Shown here piece by piece: positions 10,199-22,914 of a DNA stretch of 64,000 bases; within the stretch, counting starts at the first letter, position 1, and every line of letters starts with the position of its first letter. Under the pieces are notes generated by a model. The model made no database searches. It had not been told where the DNA came from and was given only the letters and a program-made list of their open reading frames with translations. The position numbers and the translations under genes are program-made. The stretch covers positions 231,456,024-231,520,023 of the forward strand of contig NC_134571.1 in the NCBI RefSeq assembly GCF_050947875.1, written 5' to 3'. Source of the DNA: Dermacentor variabilis (taxonomy: Eukaryota; Arthropoda; Arachnida; Ixodida; Ixodidae).

Positions 10199-12030
10199 TT
10201 CAGGGCGACGCATAAACTCGAGTCGGTGAACAATGAATAATGTTGTGCCACTCCTGAGTAGCCAGGAAAATTTTAGATCATTCCACCCAAACTCGGGGGC
10301 TGTTCGTATCACCAGTTTTAGTGCAAATGAGAAATGTTGGAATCGGTCGTGCAATATCTGTACCACCACGTCCAATGAATATTCAGATGCACCGTGGTGT
10401 CGGGTTTATGTTTTGTTGAAAGGCCCCCAGGGCGACCCATAAACACGACTCGACGAACAATGAATAATGTTGCGCAGCGCCTGAGCAGCCAGGAAAATTT
10501 TAGATCATTGCATCTAAACTAGGGAGCTGTTCGTATCACCAGTTTTAGTGCAAAAGAGAAATGCTGGAATCGGTCGGGCGCTAGCTGTACCACCACGGCC
10601 AGCGAATAGTCGGATGCACCGTGTTGTCGGGTTTATGTTTTGTTGAATGGCCCCCAGGGCGACCCATAAACACGACTCGACGAACAATGACTAATGTTGG
10701 GCAGCGCGTGAGCTGCCAGGAAAATTTTAGATCATTGCATCCAAACTAGGGAGCTGTTCGTATCACCAGTTTTAGTGCAAAAGGGAAATGTTGGAACGGT
10801 CGGGCGCTAGCTGTACCACCACGGCCAACGAATAGTCGGATGCACCGTGGTATCGGGTTTATGTTTTGTAGAATGGCCCCAGGCCGACCCATAAACACGA
10901 GTCGACGAACAATGAATAATGTTGTGCAGCGCCTGTGCCAGCAGGAAAATTTTAAAACATTCCATCCAAACTGTGGAGCTGTTCGTATCACCAGTTTTAG
11001 TGCAAATGAGAAATGTTGGAATCACTCGTGCGCTAGCGGTACCAGAACGGCCAACGAATAGTCGGATGCACCGTGGTGTCGGGTTGATGTTTTGTAGAAT
11101 TGCCCCCAGGGCGACATATAAACACGAGGCGGCGAAGAATGAGTCATGTTGTGCAGCGCCTGTGCAGCCAGGAAATTTTAGATCATTCCATCCAAACTCG
11201 GGAGCTGTTCGCATCACCAGTTTTAGTGCAAAATAGAAATGTTGGAATCGGTCGTGCGCTAGCTGTACCACCACGGCCAACGAATAGTCGTATGCACCGT
11301 GGTATAGGGTTTATGTTTTGTAGAATGGCCCCCAGGGCGACGCATAAACAGGAGTTGGCGAAGAATGAGTCATTATGTGCAGCGCCTGTGCCAACAGAAA
11401 AATTTTAAACCATTCCATCCAAACTGTGGAGCAGTTCTTATCACCAGTTTAGTGTAAAAGAGAAAGGTTGGAATCGGTCTTGCGCAAGCTGTACCACCAC
11501 GGCCAATCAATAGTCAGATGCACCGTGGTATCGGGTTTATGTTTTGTAGAATGGCACCCAGAGCGACGCATAAACACGAGTCGGCGAAGAATGAGTCATG
11601 TTGTGCAGCGCCTGTGCAGCCAGGAAAATTTTAGATCATTCCATCCAAACTCGGGGGCTGTTCGTATCACCAGTTTTAGTGCAAAAGAGAAATGTTGGAA
11701 TCGGTCGTGCGCTCCCTGTGCCACCACGGCCAACGAATAGTCGGATGCACCGTGGTGTCGGGTGTAGGTTTTGTAGAATGGCTGCCAGGGCGACGCATAA
11801 ACATGAATCGACGGACAATGAATAATGTTGTGCAGCCCCTGAGCAGCCAGGAAAATTTTAGATCATTGCATCCAAACTCGAGGGCTGTTCGTATCACCAG
11901 TTTTAGTGCAAAAGAGAAATGTTGAAATCGGTCGTGCCCTGGCTGTGCCACCACGGCCATCGAATAGTCTGATGCACTGTGGCATCGGGTTTATGTTTTG
12001 TAGAATGGCCCCCAGGGTGACGCATAAACA
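10199..12030 (+). repeat. Higher-order repeat copy 3, shortened to about 8 monomers
   Basis: Begins like copy 1 (offset 10,198) to about 10,620. It then resumes as positions 874 onward (offset 9,746), so two monomers (452 bp) are missing. A second break between 10,940 and 11,115 joins the position-1,345 equivalent to the position-3,840 equivalent, removing 11 monomers (2,494 bp). From there it follows copy 2 positions about 9,080-9,990 at offset 2,040, falling to 2,038 after two single-base deletions. All losses are whole numbers of monomers, so the 227-bp register is kept. Confidence 0.88.
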
Positions 12031-12580
12031 CGACTCGACGAACAATGAATAATGTTGCGCAGCGCCTGAGCAGCCAGGAAAATTTTAGATCATTGCATCC
12101 AAACTAGGGAGCTGTTCGTATCACCAGTTTTAGTGCAAAAGAGAAATGTTGGAATCGGTCGGGCGCTAGCTGTACCACCACGGCCAGCGAATAGTCGGAT
12201 GCACCGTGGTATCGGGTTTATGTTTTGTAGAATGGCCCCAGGCCGACCCATAAACACGAGTCGACGAACAATGATTAATGTTGTGCAGTGCCTGAGCAGC
12301 CAGGAAAATATTAGATCATTCCATCCAAACTCGGGAGCTGTTCGTATCACCAGTTCTAGTGCAAAAGAGAAATATTGGAATCGGTCATGCGCTAGCTGTA
12401 CCACCACGGCCAACGAAGAGTCGTATGCACCGTGGTATCGGGTTTATGTTTTGTAAAATGGCTTCACGGCGATGCATAAACTCGAGTCGGCGAACAATGA
12501 ATAATGTTGTGCAGCTCCTGAGCAGCGAGGAAAATTTTAGATCGTTCCATCCAAACTCGGGAGCTGTTCGTGTCAGCAGT
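12024..12580 (+). repeat. Higher-order repeat copy 4, fragment of about 2.4 monomers
   Basis: Matches HOR positions about 241-797 at offset 11,783. The junction with copy 3 lies within the shared string CATAAACACGA (12,023-12,033), so monomer 22 and monomer 1 of the unit were skipped. At about 12,581 the sequence switches from the GTCAGCAGTTTTAG monomer to a CAGTCTTAGTGCAAAAG monomer, as near 2,380, and HOR order is lost. Confidence 0.82.
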
Positions 12581-15500
12581 CTTAGTGCAAAAGAGAAATG
12601 TTGGAATCGGTCGTGCGCTAGCTGTAACACCACGGCCAACGAATGGTCAGATGCACCGTGCTATCGGGTTTATGTTTTGTAGAATGGCCCCCAGGGTGAC
12701 GCATAAACACGAGTCGGTGAAGAATGAGTCATTATGTGCAGCGCCTGTGCCAGCAGGAAAATTTTAAAACATTCCATCCAAACTGTGGAGCTGTTCGTAT
12801 CACCAGTTTTAGTGCAAATGAGAAATGTTGGAATCACTTGTGCGCTAGCGGTACCAGAACGGCCAGCGAATAGTCGGATGCACCGTGGTGTCGGGTTGAT
12901 GTTTTGTAGAATGGCCCCCAGGGCGACGCATAAACATGAGGCGGCGAAGAATGAGTCATGTTGTGCAGCGCCTGTGCAGCCAGGAAAATTTTAGATCATT
13001 CCATCCAAACTCGGGAGCTGTTCGTATCACCAGTTTTAGTGGAAAAGGGAAATGTTGGAATCGGTCGTGCGATAGCTGTACCACCACAGTCAACCAGTAG
13101 TCTGATGCACTGTGGCATCGGGTTTATGTTTTGTAGAATGGCCCCCAGGGTGACGCATAAACACGAGTCGGTGAAGAATAAGTCATTATGTGCAGCGCCT
13201 GTGCCAGCAGGAAAATTTTAAAACATTCCATCCAAACTGTGGAGCTGTTCGTATCACCAGTTTTAGTGCAAAAGAGAAATATTGGATTCGGTCATGCGCT
13301 AGCTGTACCACCACGGCCAACGAATAGTCGTATGCACCGTGGTATCGGGTTTATGTTTTGTAAAATGGCTTCAAGGCGATGCATAAACTCGAGTCGGCGA
13401 ACAATGAATAATGTTGTGCAGTGCCTGAGCAGCCACGAAAATATTAGATCATTCCATCCAAACTCGGGAGCTGTTCGTATCACCAGTTTTAGTGCAAAAG
13501 AGAAATATTGGAATCGGTCGTGCGCTAGCTGTACCACCACGGCCAACGAATAGTCGTATGCACCGTGGTATCGGGTTTATGTTTTGTGGAATGGCCCCCA
13601 GGGCGACGCATAAACAGGAGTTGGCGAAGAATGAGTCATTATGTGCAGCGCCTGTGCCAACAGAAAAATTTTAAACTATTCCATCCAAACTGTGGAGCAG
13701 TCCTTATCACCAGTTTTAGTGCAAAAGAGAAAGATTGGAATTGGTCTTGCGGAAGCTGTACCACCACGGCCAATCAATAGTCAGATGCACCGTGGTATCG
13801 GGTTCATGTTTCGTAGAATGGCCCCCAGAGCGACGCATAAACACGAGTCGGCGAAGAATGAGTCATGTTGTGCAGCGCCTGAGCAGCCAGGAAAATTTTA
13901 GATCATTGCATCCAAACTAGGGAGCTGTTCGTATCACCAGTTTTAGTGCAAAAGAGAAATGTTGGAATCGGTCGGGCGCTAGCTGTACCACCACGGCCAG
14001 CGAATAGTCGGATGCACCGTGGTATCGGGTTTATGTTTTGTAGAATGGCCCCAGGCCGACCCATAAACACGAGTCGACGAACAATGATTAATGTTGTGCA
14101 GTGCCTGAGCAGCCAGGAAAATATTAGATCATTCCATCCAAACTCGGGAGCTGTTCGTATCACCAGTTTTAGTGGAAAAGGGAAATGTTGGAATCGGTCG
14201 TGCGCTAGCTGTACCACCACAGTCAACGAATAATCTGATGCACTGTGGCATCGGGTTTATGTTTTGTAGAATGGCCCCCAGGGTGACGCATAAACACGAG
14301 TCGGCGAAGAATGAGTCATGTTGTGCAGCGCCTGTGCAGCCAGGAAAATTTTAGACATTCCATCCAAACTCGGGGGCTGTTCGTATCACCAGTTTTAGTG
14401 CAAAAGAGAAATGTGGGAATCGGTCGTGCGCTAGCTGTGCCACCACGGCCAACGAATAGTCGGATGCACCGTGGTATCGGGTTTAGGTTTTGTAGAATGG
14501 CCGCCAGGGCGACGCATAAACATGAATCGACGAAAAATGAATAATGTTGTCCAGCCCCTGAGCAGCCAGGAAAATTTTAGATCATTGCATCCAAACTCGA
14601 GGGCTGTTCGTATCACCAGTTTTAGTGCAAAAGAGAAATGTTGAAATCGGTCGAGCCCTGGCTGTGCCACCACGGCCATCGAGTAGTCGGATGAACCGTG
14701 GTATCGGGTTTATGTTATTTAGAATGGCCCCCAGGGCGATGCATAAACACGAGTCGGCGAAGAATGAGTCATTATGTGCAGCGCCTGTGCCAGCAGGAAA
14801 ATTTTAAAACATTCCATCCAAACTGTGGAGCTGTTCGTATCACCAGTTTTAGTGCAAATGAGAAATGTTGGAATCACTCGTGGGCTAGCGGTACCAGAAC
14901 TGCCAACGAATAGTCGGATGCACCGTGGTGTCGGGTTGATGTTTTGTAGAATGGCCCCCAGGGCGATGCATAAACACGAGGCGGCGAAGAATGAGTCATG
15001 TTGTGCAGCGCCTGTGCAGCCAGGAAAATTTTAGATCATTCCATCCAACTCGGGAGCTTTTCGTATCACCAGTTTTAGTGCAAATGAGAAATGTTGGAAT
15101 CGGTCGTGCACTAGCTGTACCACAAATGCCAATGAATATTCAGATGCACCGTGGTGTCGAGTTTATGTTTTCTTGAATGGCCCCCAGCCTGACCCATAAA
15201 CACGAATCGACGAACAATTAATAATGTTGTGCAGCTCCTGAGCAGCCAGGATAATTTTTGATCATTCCATCCAAACTCGGGGGTTGTTCGTATCACCAGT
15301 TTTAGTGCAAACTAGAAATGTTGGAATCGGTCGTGCCCTGGCCGTGCCACCATGGTCATCGAATAGTCGGACGCACCGTCGTATCGGGCTTATGTTTTGT
15401 AGAATGGCCCCCATGGCGGCGCATAAACACGAGTCGGCGAAGAATGAGTCATTATGTGCAGCGCCTGTGCCAGCAGGAAAATTTTAAAACATTCCATCCA

Positions 15501-17639
15501 AACTGTGGAGCTGTTCGTATCACCAGTTTTAGTGCAAATGAGAAATGTTGGAATCACTCGTGCGCTAGCGGTACCAGAACGGCCAACGAATAGTCGGATG
15601 CACCGTGGTGTCGGGTTGATGTTTTGTAGAATGGCCCCCAGGGCGACGCATAAACACGAGGCGGCGAAGAATGAGTCATGTTGTGCAGCGCCTGTGCAGC
15701 CAGGAAAATTTTAGATAATTCCATCCAAACTCGGGAGCTGTTCGTATCGGCAGTCTTAGTGCAAAAGAGAAATGTTGGAATCGGTCGTGCGCTAGCTGTA
15801 ACACCCCGGCCAACGGATAGTCAGATGCACCGTGGTATCGGGTTTATGTTTTGTAGAATGGCCCCCAGGGTGACGCAAAAACACGAGGCGGCGAAGAATG
15901 AGTCATGTTGTGCAGCGCCAGTGCAGCCAGGAAAATTTTAGATGATTCCATCCAAACTCGGGAGCTGTTCGTATCACCAGTTTTAGTGCAAATGAGAAAT
16001 GTTGGAATCACTCGTGGGCTAGCGGTACCAGAACTGCCAACGAATAGTCGGATGCACCGTGGTGTCGGGTTCATGTTTTGTAGAATGGCCCCCAGGGCGA
16101 CGCATAAACACGAGGCGGCGAAGAATGAGTCATGTTGTGCAGCGCCTGTGCAGCCAGGATAATTTTTGATCATTCCATCCAAACTCGGGGGTTGTTCGTA
16201 TCACCAGTTTTAGTGCAAACTAGAAATGTTGGAATCGGTCGTGCCCTGGCCGTGCCACCATGGTCATCGAATAGTCGGACGGACCGTCGTATCGGGCTTA
16301 TGTTTTGTAGAATGGCCCCCAGGGCGGCGCATAAACACGAGTCGGCGAAGAATGAGTCATTATGTGCAGCGCCTGTGCCAACAGAAAAATTTTAAACCAT
16401 TCCATCCAAACTGTGGAGCAGTTGTTATCACCAGTTTTAGTGCAAAAGAGAAATGTTGGAATCGGTCGTACGCTAATTGTACCACCACGGTCAACGAATA
16501 GTCGGTATCGGGTTTATCTTTTGTAGAATGGCCCCCCGGGTGACGCATAAACACGAGTCGGAGAAGAATGAGTCATTATGTGCAGCGCCTGTGCCACCAG
16601 GACAATTTTAAATCATTCCACCCAAACTGTGGAGCAGTTCGTATCACCAATTTTAGTGCAAAAGAGAAATGTTGGAATCACTCGTGCGCTAGCGGTACCA
16701 CAACGGCCAACGAATAGTCGGATGCACCGTGTTGTCGGGTTGATGTTTTGTAGAATGGCCCCCAGGGCGACGCATAAACACGAGGCGGCGAAGAATGAGT
16801 CATTATGTGCAGTGCCATGCAGCCAGGAAAATTTTAAATCATTCCATACAAACTCTGGAGCTGTTCCTATCCCCAGTTTTAGAGCAAAAGAGAAAAGTTG
16901 GAATCGGTCTTTCGCTAGCTGTATCAGCACGGCCAATGAATAGTCAGATGCACCGTGTTATCGGGTTTATGTTTTGTAGAATGGCCCCAAGAGCGACGCA
17001 TAAACACGAGTCGGCGAAGAATGAGCCATGTTGTGCAGCGCCTGTGGAGTCAGGAAAATTTTAGATCGTTCCATCCAACTCGGGAGCTGTTCGTATCACC
17101 AGTTTTAGTGGAAATGAGAAATGTTGGAATCGGTCGTGCACTAGCTGTACCACCACTGCCAATGAATATTCAGATGCACCATGGTGTCGTGTTTATGTTT
17201 TGTTGAATGGCCCCCAGGCTGACCCATAAACACGAATTGACGAACAATGAATAATGTTGTGCAGCTCCTGAGCAGCCAGGATAATTTTAGATCATTCCAT
17301 CCAAACTCGGGGGCTGTTCGTATCACCAGTTTTAGTGGAAAAGAGAAATGTTGGAATCGGTCGTGCGCTAGCTGTACCACCACGGGCAACGAATAGTCGT
17401 ATGCACCGTGGTATTGGGTTTATGTTTTGTAGAATGGCCCCCAGGCCGACCCATAAACACGAGTCGGCGAAGAATGAGTCATTATGTGCAGCGCCTGCGC
17501 CACCAGGACAATTTTAAATCATTCCATCCAAACTGTGGAGCAGTTCGTATCACCAGTTTTAGTGCAAAAGAGAAATGTTGAAATCACTCGTGCGCTAGCG
17601 GTACCACAACGGCCAATGAATAGTCGGTAGCACCGTGGT
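12581..17639 (+). repeat. Mosaic segment of shuffled HOR-type monomers
   Basis: About 22 monomers of the kinds seen in 1-10,198 but in changed order. Recognisable pieces: about 13,875-14,170 repeats 12,062-12,357 (offset 1,813, 8 monomers), and about 14,400-14,760 matches HOR positions 2,844-3,204 (offset 11,556). A monomer with TTGTTCGTATC, AAACTAG and CCATGGTCATCG occurs twice, near 15,281-15,400 and 16,189-16,308, spaced 908 bp (4 monomers). The GGGCTAGCGGTACCAGAACTG monomer occurs at about 14,882 and 16,016. No gene or unique sequence is present. Confidence 0.8.
16484..16512 (+). other. 11-bp deletion monomer lacking the right dyad arm (exemplar)
   Basis: CGAATAGTCGGTATCGGG replaces the usual sequence in which ATGCACCGTGG stands between GTCGG and TATCGGG. 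The deletion lies between two GG dinucleotides. The same change is seen near 19,893, 26,003, 38,922, 52,948 and 54,979. Five of the six share GCTAATTGTACC (the last has GCAAATTGTACC), and all have ACGGTCAAC before it, so they are one subfamily. Confidence 0.8.
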
Positions 17640-18960
17640 GTCGGGTTGATGTTTTGTAGAATGGCCCCCAGGGCGACGCATAAAGGCGAGGCGGCGAAGA
17701 ATGAGTCATTATGTGCAGTGCCTTGCAGCCAGGAAAATTTTAAATCATTCCATACAAACTCTGGAGCTGTTCCTATCACCAGTTTTAGAGCAAAAGAGAA
17801 ATGTTGGAATCGGTCTTTCGCTAGCTGTATCAGCACGGCCAATGAATAGTCAGATGCAGCGTGGTATCGGGTTTATGTTTTGTAGAATGGCCCCAAGAGC
17901 GACGCAAAAAAAAGGTGTCGACGAACAATGAATAATGTTGGGCAGCGCCTGAGCAGCCAGGAAAATTTTAGATCATTGCATCCAAACTAGGGAGCTGTTC
18001 GTATCACCAGTTTTAGTGGAAAAGAGAAATGTTGAAATCGGTCGTGCGCTAGCTGTACCACCACGGCCAACGAATAGTCGTATGCACCGTGGTATCGAGT
18101 TTATGTTTTATAGAATGGCTACCAGGGCGACCCATAAACACTAGTTGACGAAAAATGAATAATGTTGTGCAGCGCCTGAGCAGCCAGGGAAATTTTAAAT
18201 CATTCCATCCAAACTCGGGCGCTGTTCGTATCACCAGTTTTAGTGCAAAAGAGAAATGTTGAAATCGGTCGTGCGCTAGCTGTACCACCACGGCCAACGA
18301 ATAGTCGTATGTACCGTGGTAGCGAGTTTATGTTTTATAGGATGGCCCCCAGGGCGACCCATAAACACAAGTCGACGAACAATGAATAATGTTGTGCAGC
18401 GCCTGAGCAGCCAGGAAAATTTTAAATCATTCCATAGAAACTCTGGAGCTGTTCGTATCACAAGTTTTAGTGTAAAAGAGAAATGTTGGAATCGGTCGTG
18501 CACTAGCTGTACCACCACGGCCTCTGAATAGTGAGATGCACCGTGGTATCGGGTTTATGTTTTGTAGAATGGCTTCAGGGCGACGCATAAACTTGAAACG
18601 GCGAACAATGAATAATGTTGTGCAGCTCCTGAGCAGCCAGGAAAATTTTAGATCATTTAATAAAAACTCGGGAGCTGTTCGTACCGGCAGTCTTAGTGCA
18701 AAAGAGAAATGTTGGAATCGGTCGTGCGCTAGCTGTAACACCACGGCCAACGGATAGTCAGATGCACCGTGGTATCGGGTTTATGTTTTGTAGAATGGCC
18801 CCCAGGGTGACGCAAAAACACGAGGCGGCGAAGAATGAGTCATGTTGTGCAGCGCCAGTGCAGCCAGGAAAATTTTAGATGATTCCATCCAAACTCGGGA
18901 GCTGTTCGTATCACCAGTTTTAGTGGAAAAGAGAAATGTTGGAATCGGTCGTGCGCTAGC
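17640..18960 (+). repeat. Displaced six-monomer block of the left HOR
   Basis: Matches copy 2 positions about 6,318-7,638 at constant offset 11,322. This includes the GCATAAAGGCGAGGCGG monomer, the 8-A run before GGTGTCGACG, and the AACACTAGTTGACG monomer. It shares the 8-A run with copy 2 but TTTTAGAGC with copy 1 (copy 2 has TTTTAAAGC near 6,464), so it is not a simple recent copy of either. A few private substitutions appear, for example TAGCGAGTTT near 18,322. Confidence 0.87.
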
Positions 18961-21102
18961 TATACCACCACAGTGAACGAATAGTCTGATGCACTGTGGT
19001 ATCGGGTTTATGTTTTGTTGAATGGCCCCTAGGGTGACGCATAAACACGAGTCGGTGAAGAATGAGTCATTATGTGCAGCGCCTGTGCCAGCAGGATAAT
19101 TTTAAATCATTCCATCGAAACTGTGGAGCTGTTCGTATCACCAGTTTTAGTGCAAAACAGAAATGTTGGAATCACTCGTGCGCTAGCGGTACCACAACGG
19201 CCAACGAATAGTCGGATGCACCGTGGTGTCGGGTTGATGTTTTGTAGAATGGCCCCCAGGCGACGCATAAACACGAGGCGATGAAGAATGAGTCATATTG
19301 TGCAGCGCCTGTGCAGCCAGGAAAATTTCAGATCCTTCCAACCAAACTCGGGAGCTGTTCGTATCACCAGTTTTAGTGCAAAAGAGAAATGTTGGAATCG
19401 GTCGTGCGCTAGCTGTGCCACGACGGCCAATGAATAGTCAGATGCACCGTGGTATCGGGTTTATGTTTTGTAGAATGGCCCCCAGAGCAACGCATAAACA
19501 CGAGTCGGCGAAGAATGAGTCATGTTGTGCAGCGCCTGTGCAGCCAGAAAAATTTTAGATCATTCCATGCAAACTTGGGGGCTGTTCGCATCAGCAGTTT
19601 TAGTGCAATTGAGAAATGTTGGAATCGGCCGTGCACTATCTGTACCACCACGGCCAATGAATATTCAGATGCACCGTGGTGTCGGGTTTATGTTTTGTTG
19701 AATGGCCCCCAGGGCGACCCATAAACACGAGTCGACGAACAATGAATAATGTTGTGCAGCGCCTGAGCAGCCAGGAAAATTTTAGATCATTCCATTGAAA
19801 CTCGGGAGCTGTTCGTATCACCAGTTTTAGTGCAGAAGTGAAATGTTGGAATCTGTCGTGCGCTAATTGTACCACCACGGTCAACGAATACTCGGTATCG
19901 GGTTTATGTTTTGTAGAATGGCCCCCCGGGTGACGCATAAACACGAGTCGGCGAAGAATGAGTCATTATGTGCAGCGCCTGCACCACCAGGACAATTTTA
20001 GTTCATTCCATCCAACTCGGGAGCTGTTCGTATCACCAGTTTTAGTGCAAAAGAGAAATGTTGGAATCACTCGTGCGCTAGCGGTACCACAACGGCCAAC
20101 GAATAGTCAGATGCACCGTGGTATCGGGTTTATGTTCTGTAGAATGTCCCCCAGGCTGACGCAAAAACACGAGGCGGCGAAGAATGAGTCATGTTGTGCA
20201 GCGCCTGTGCAGCCAGGAAAATTTTAGATGATTCCATCCAAACTCGGGAGCTGTTCGTATCACCAGCTTTAGTGGAAAAGAGAAATGTTGGAATCGGTCG
20301 TACGCTAGCTGTACCACCACAGTCAATGAATAGTCTGATGCACTGTGGTATCGGGTTTATGTTTTGTAGAATGGCCCCCAGGGTGACGCATAAACACGAG
20401 TTGGTGAAGAAGGAGTCATTATGTGCAGCGCCTGTGCCAGCAGGAAAATTTTAAATCATTCCATAGAAACTCTGGAGCTGTTCCTATCACCAGTTTTAGA
20501 GCAAAAGAGAAATGTTGGAATCGGTCGTGCGCTAGCTGTGCCACCACGGCCACTGAATAGTCAGATGCGCCGTGGTATCGGGTTTATGTTTTGTTGAATG
20601 GCCCCCAGGGCGACCCATAAACGCGAGTCGACGAAGAATCAATAATGTTGTGCAGTGCCTGAGCAGCCAGGAAAATTTTAGATCATTCCATCGAAACTCG
20701 GGAGCGGTTCGTATCAGCAGTCTTAGTGCAAAAGAGAAATGTTGGAATCGATCGTGCGCTAGCTGTAACACCACGGCCAACGAATAGTCAGATGCACCGT
20801 GACATCGGGCTTATGTTTTGTATAATGTCCCCCAGGGCGACGCATAAAGACGAGGCGGTGAAGAATGAGTCATGTTGTGCAGCGCCTGTGCAGCCAGGAA
20901 AATTTTAGATCATTCCAGCCAAACTCGGGAGCTGTTCGTATCACCAGTTTTAGTGCAAAATAGAAATGTTGGAATCGGTCGTGCGCTAGCTGTACCACCA
21001 CGGCCAAGGAATAGTCGCATGCACCGTGGTATCGGGTTTATGTTTTGTAGAATGGCCCCCAGGCCGACCCATAAACACGAGTCGACGAACAATGATTAAT
21101 GT
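18961..21102 (+). repeat. Mosaic monomer segment between the displaced block and the 4-mer HOR
   Basis: About nine and a half monomers with no clear HOR period inside the segment. It includes the perfectly paired ACCACAG/CTGTGGT dyad at 18,967-19,000 and an 11-bp-deleted monomer near 19,893. Monomers typical of the central window first appear here, such as GCGCCGTGGTATCGGG near 20,567 and CAATTGAGAAATG near 19,606. Confidence 0.75.
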
Positions 21103-22008
21103 TGTGCAGCGCCTGTGGAGTCAGGAAAATTTTAGATCATTCCATCCAACTCGGGAGCTGTTCGTATCACCAGTTTTAGTTCAAATGAGAAATGTTGGAA
21201 TCGGTCGTGCACTAGCTGTACCACCACTGCCAATGAATATTCATATGCACCGTGGTGTCGTGTTTATGTTTTGTTGAATGGCCCCCAGGCTGACCCATAA
21301 ACACGAATTGACGAACAATGAATATTGGTTGCAGATCCTGAGCAGTCAGGATAATTTTAGATCATTCCATCCAAACTCGGGGGCTGTTCGTATGACCAGT
21401 TTTAGTTCAATTGAGAAATGTTGGAATCGGTCGTGCACTATCTGTACCACCACGGCCAATGAATATTCAGATGCACCGTGGTGTCGGGTTTATGTTTTGT
21501 TGAATGGCCCCCAGGGCGACCCATAAACACGAGTCGACGAACAATGAATAATGTTGGGCAGCGCCTGAGCAGCCAGGAAAATTTTAGATCATTGCATCCA
21601 AACTAGGGAGCTGTTCGTATCACCAGTTTTAGTGCAAAAGAGAAATGTTGGAATCGGTCGTGCGCTAGCTGTACCACCACGGCCAACGAATAGTCGTATG
21701 CACCGTGGTATCGGGTTTATGTTTTGTAGAATGGCCCCCACGCCGACCCATAAACACGAGTCGACGAACAGTGATTAATGTTGTGCAGCGCCTGAGCTGC
21801 CAGGAAAATTTTAAATCATTCCATACAAACTCTGGAGCTGTTCCTATCACCAGTTTTAGAGCAAAAGAGAAATGTTTCAATCGGTCTTTCGCTAGCTGTA
21901 TCAGCAAGGCCAATGAATAGTCAGATGCACCGTGGTATCGGGTTTATTTTTTGTAGAATGGCCCCAAGAGCGACGCATAAACACGAGTCGGCGAAGAATG
22001 AGCCATGT
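21103..22008 (+). repeat. 4-mer HOR (906 bp), copy 1
   Basis: The GTGCAGCGCCTGTGGAGTCAGG monomer, the TATTGGTTGCAGATCC monomer, the TTGGGCAGCGCCTGAGC monomer and the CCTGAGCTGCCAGG monomer occur in the same order 906 bp downstream. ATCCAACTCGGGAGCTG (one A shorter than the usual ATCCAAACTCGGG) is a useful marker of the first monomer. Confidence 0.9.
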
Positions 22009-22914
22009 TGTGCAGCGCCTGTGGAGTCAGGAAAATTTTAGATCATTCCATCCAACTCGGGAGCTGTTCGTATCACCAGTTTTAGTTCAAATGAGAAATG
22101 TTGGAATCGGTCGTGCACTAGCTGTACCACCACTGCCAATGAATATTCAGATGCACCGTGGTGTCGTGTTTATGTTTTGTTGAATGGCCCCCAGGCTGAC
22201 CCATAAACACGAATTGACGAACAATGAATATTGGTTGCAGATCCTGAGCAGTCAGGATAATTTTAGATCATTCCATCCAAACTCGGGGGCTGTTCGTATG
22301 ACCAGTTTTAGTTCAATTGAGAAATGTTGGAATCGGTCGTGCACTATCTGTACCACCACGGCCAATGAATATTCAGATGCACCGTGGTGTCGGGTTTATG
22401 TTTTGTTGAATGGCCCCCAGGGCGACCCATAAACACGAGTCGACGAACAATGAATAATGTTGGGCAGCGCCTGAGCAGCCAGGAAAATTTTAGATCATTG
22501 CATCCAAAGTAGGGAGCTGTTCGTATCACCAGTTTTAGTGCAAAAGAGAAATGTTGGAATCGGTCGTGCGCTAGCTGTACCACCACGGCCAACGAATAGT
22601 CGTATGCACCGTGGTATCGGGTTTATGTTTTGTAGAATGGCCCCCACGCCGACCCATAAACACGAGTCGACGAACAATGATTAATGTTGTGCAGCGCCTG
22701 AGCTGCCAGGAAAATTTTAAATCATTCCATACAAACTCTGGAGCTGTTCCTATCACCAGTTTTAGAGCAAAAGAGAAATGTTACAATCGGTCTTTCGCTA
22801 GCTGTATCAGCACGGCCAATGAATAGTCAGATGCACCGTGGTATCGGGTTTATTTTTTGTAGAATGGCCCCAAGAGCGACGCATAAACACGAGTCGGCGA
22901 AGAATGAGCCATGT
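22009..22914 (+). repeat. 4-mer HOR, copy 2
   Basis: Aligns to copy 1 at constant offset 906. Differences I noticed are single bases, for example CTAGGG versus GTAGGG near 22,510, ATGTTTCAATC versus ATGTTACAATC near 22,780, and AAGGCC versus ACGGCC near 22,810. Confidence 0.9.
22516..22742 (+). repeat. Exemplar type 1 monomer (227 bp)
   Basis: A representative monomer of the type with linker GTCGACGAACAATGA and the CCTGAGC form of the following segment. In order it carries the GCTGTTCGTATCACCAG head, the GTTACAATCGG variant of the CENP-B-box-like core, GCTAGC, a region that forms the conserved dyad in most type 1 monomers, TTTATGTTTTGTAGAATGGCC, the linker, GGAAAATTTT, and the tail before the next head. 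Type 1 monomers lack the ATGAGTCAT site of type 2. The phase (start at GCTGTTCG) is arbitrary. Confidence 0.85.
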
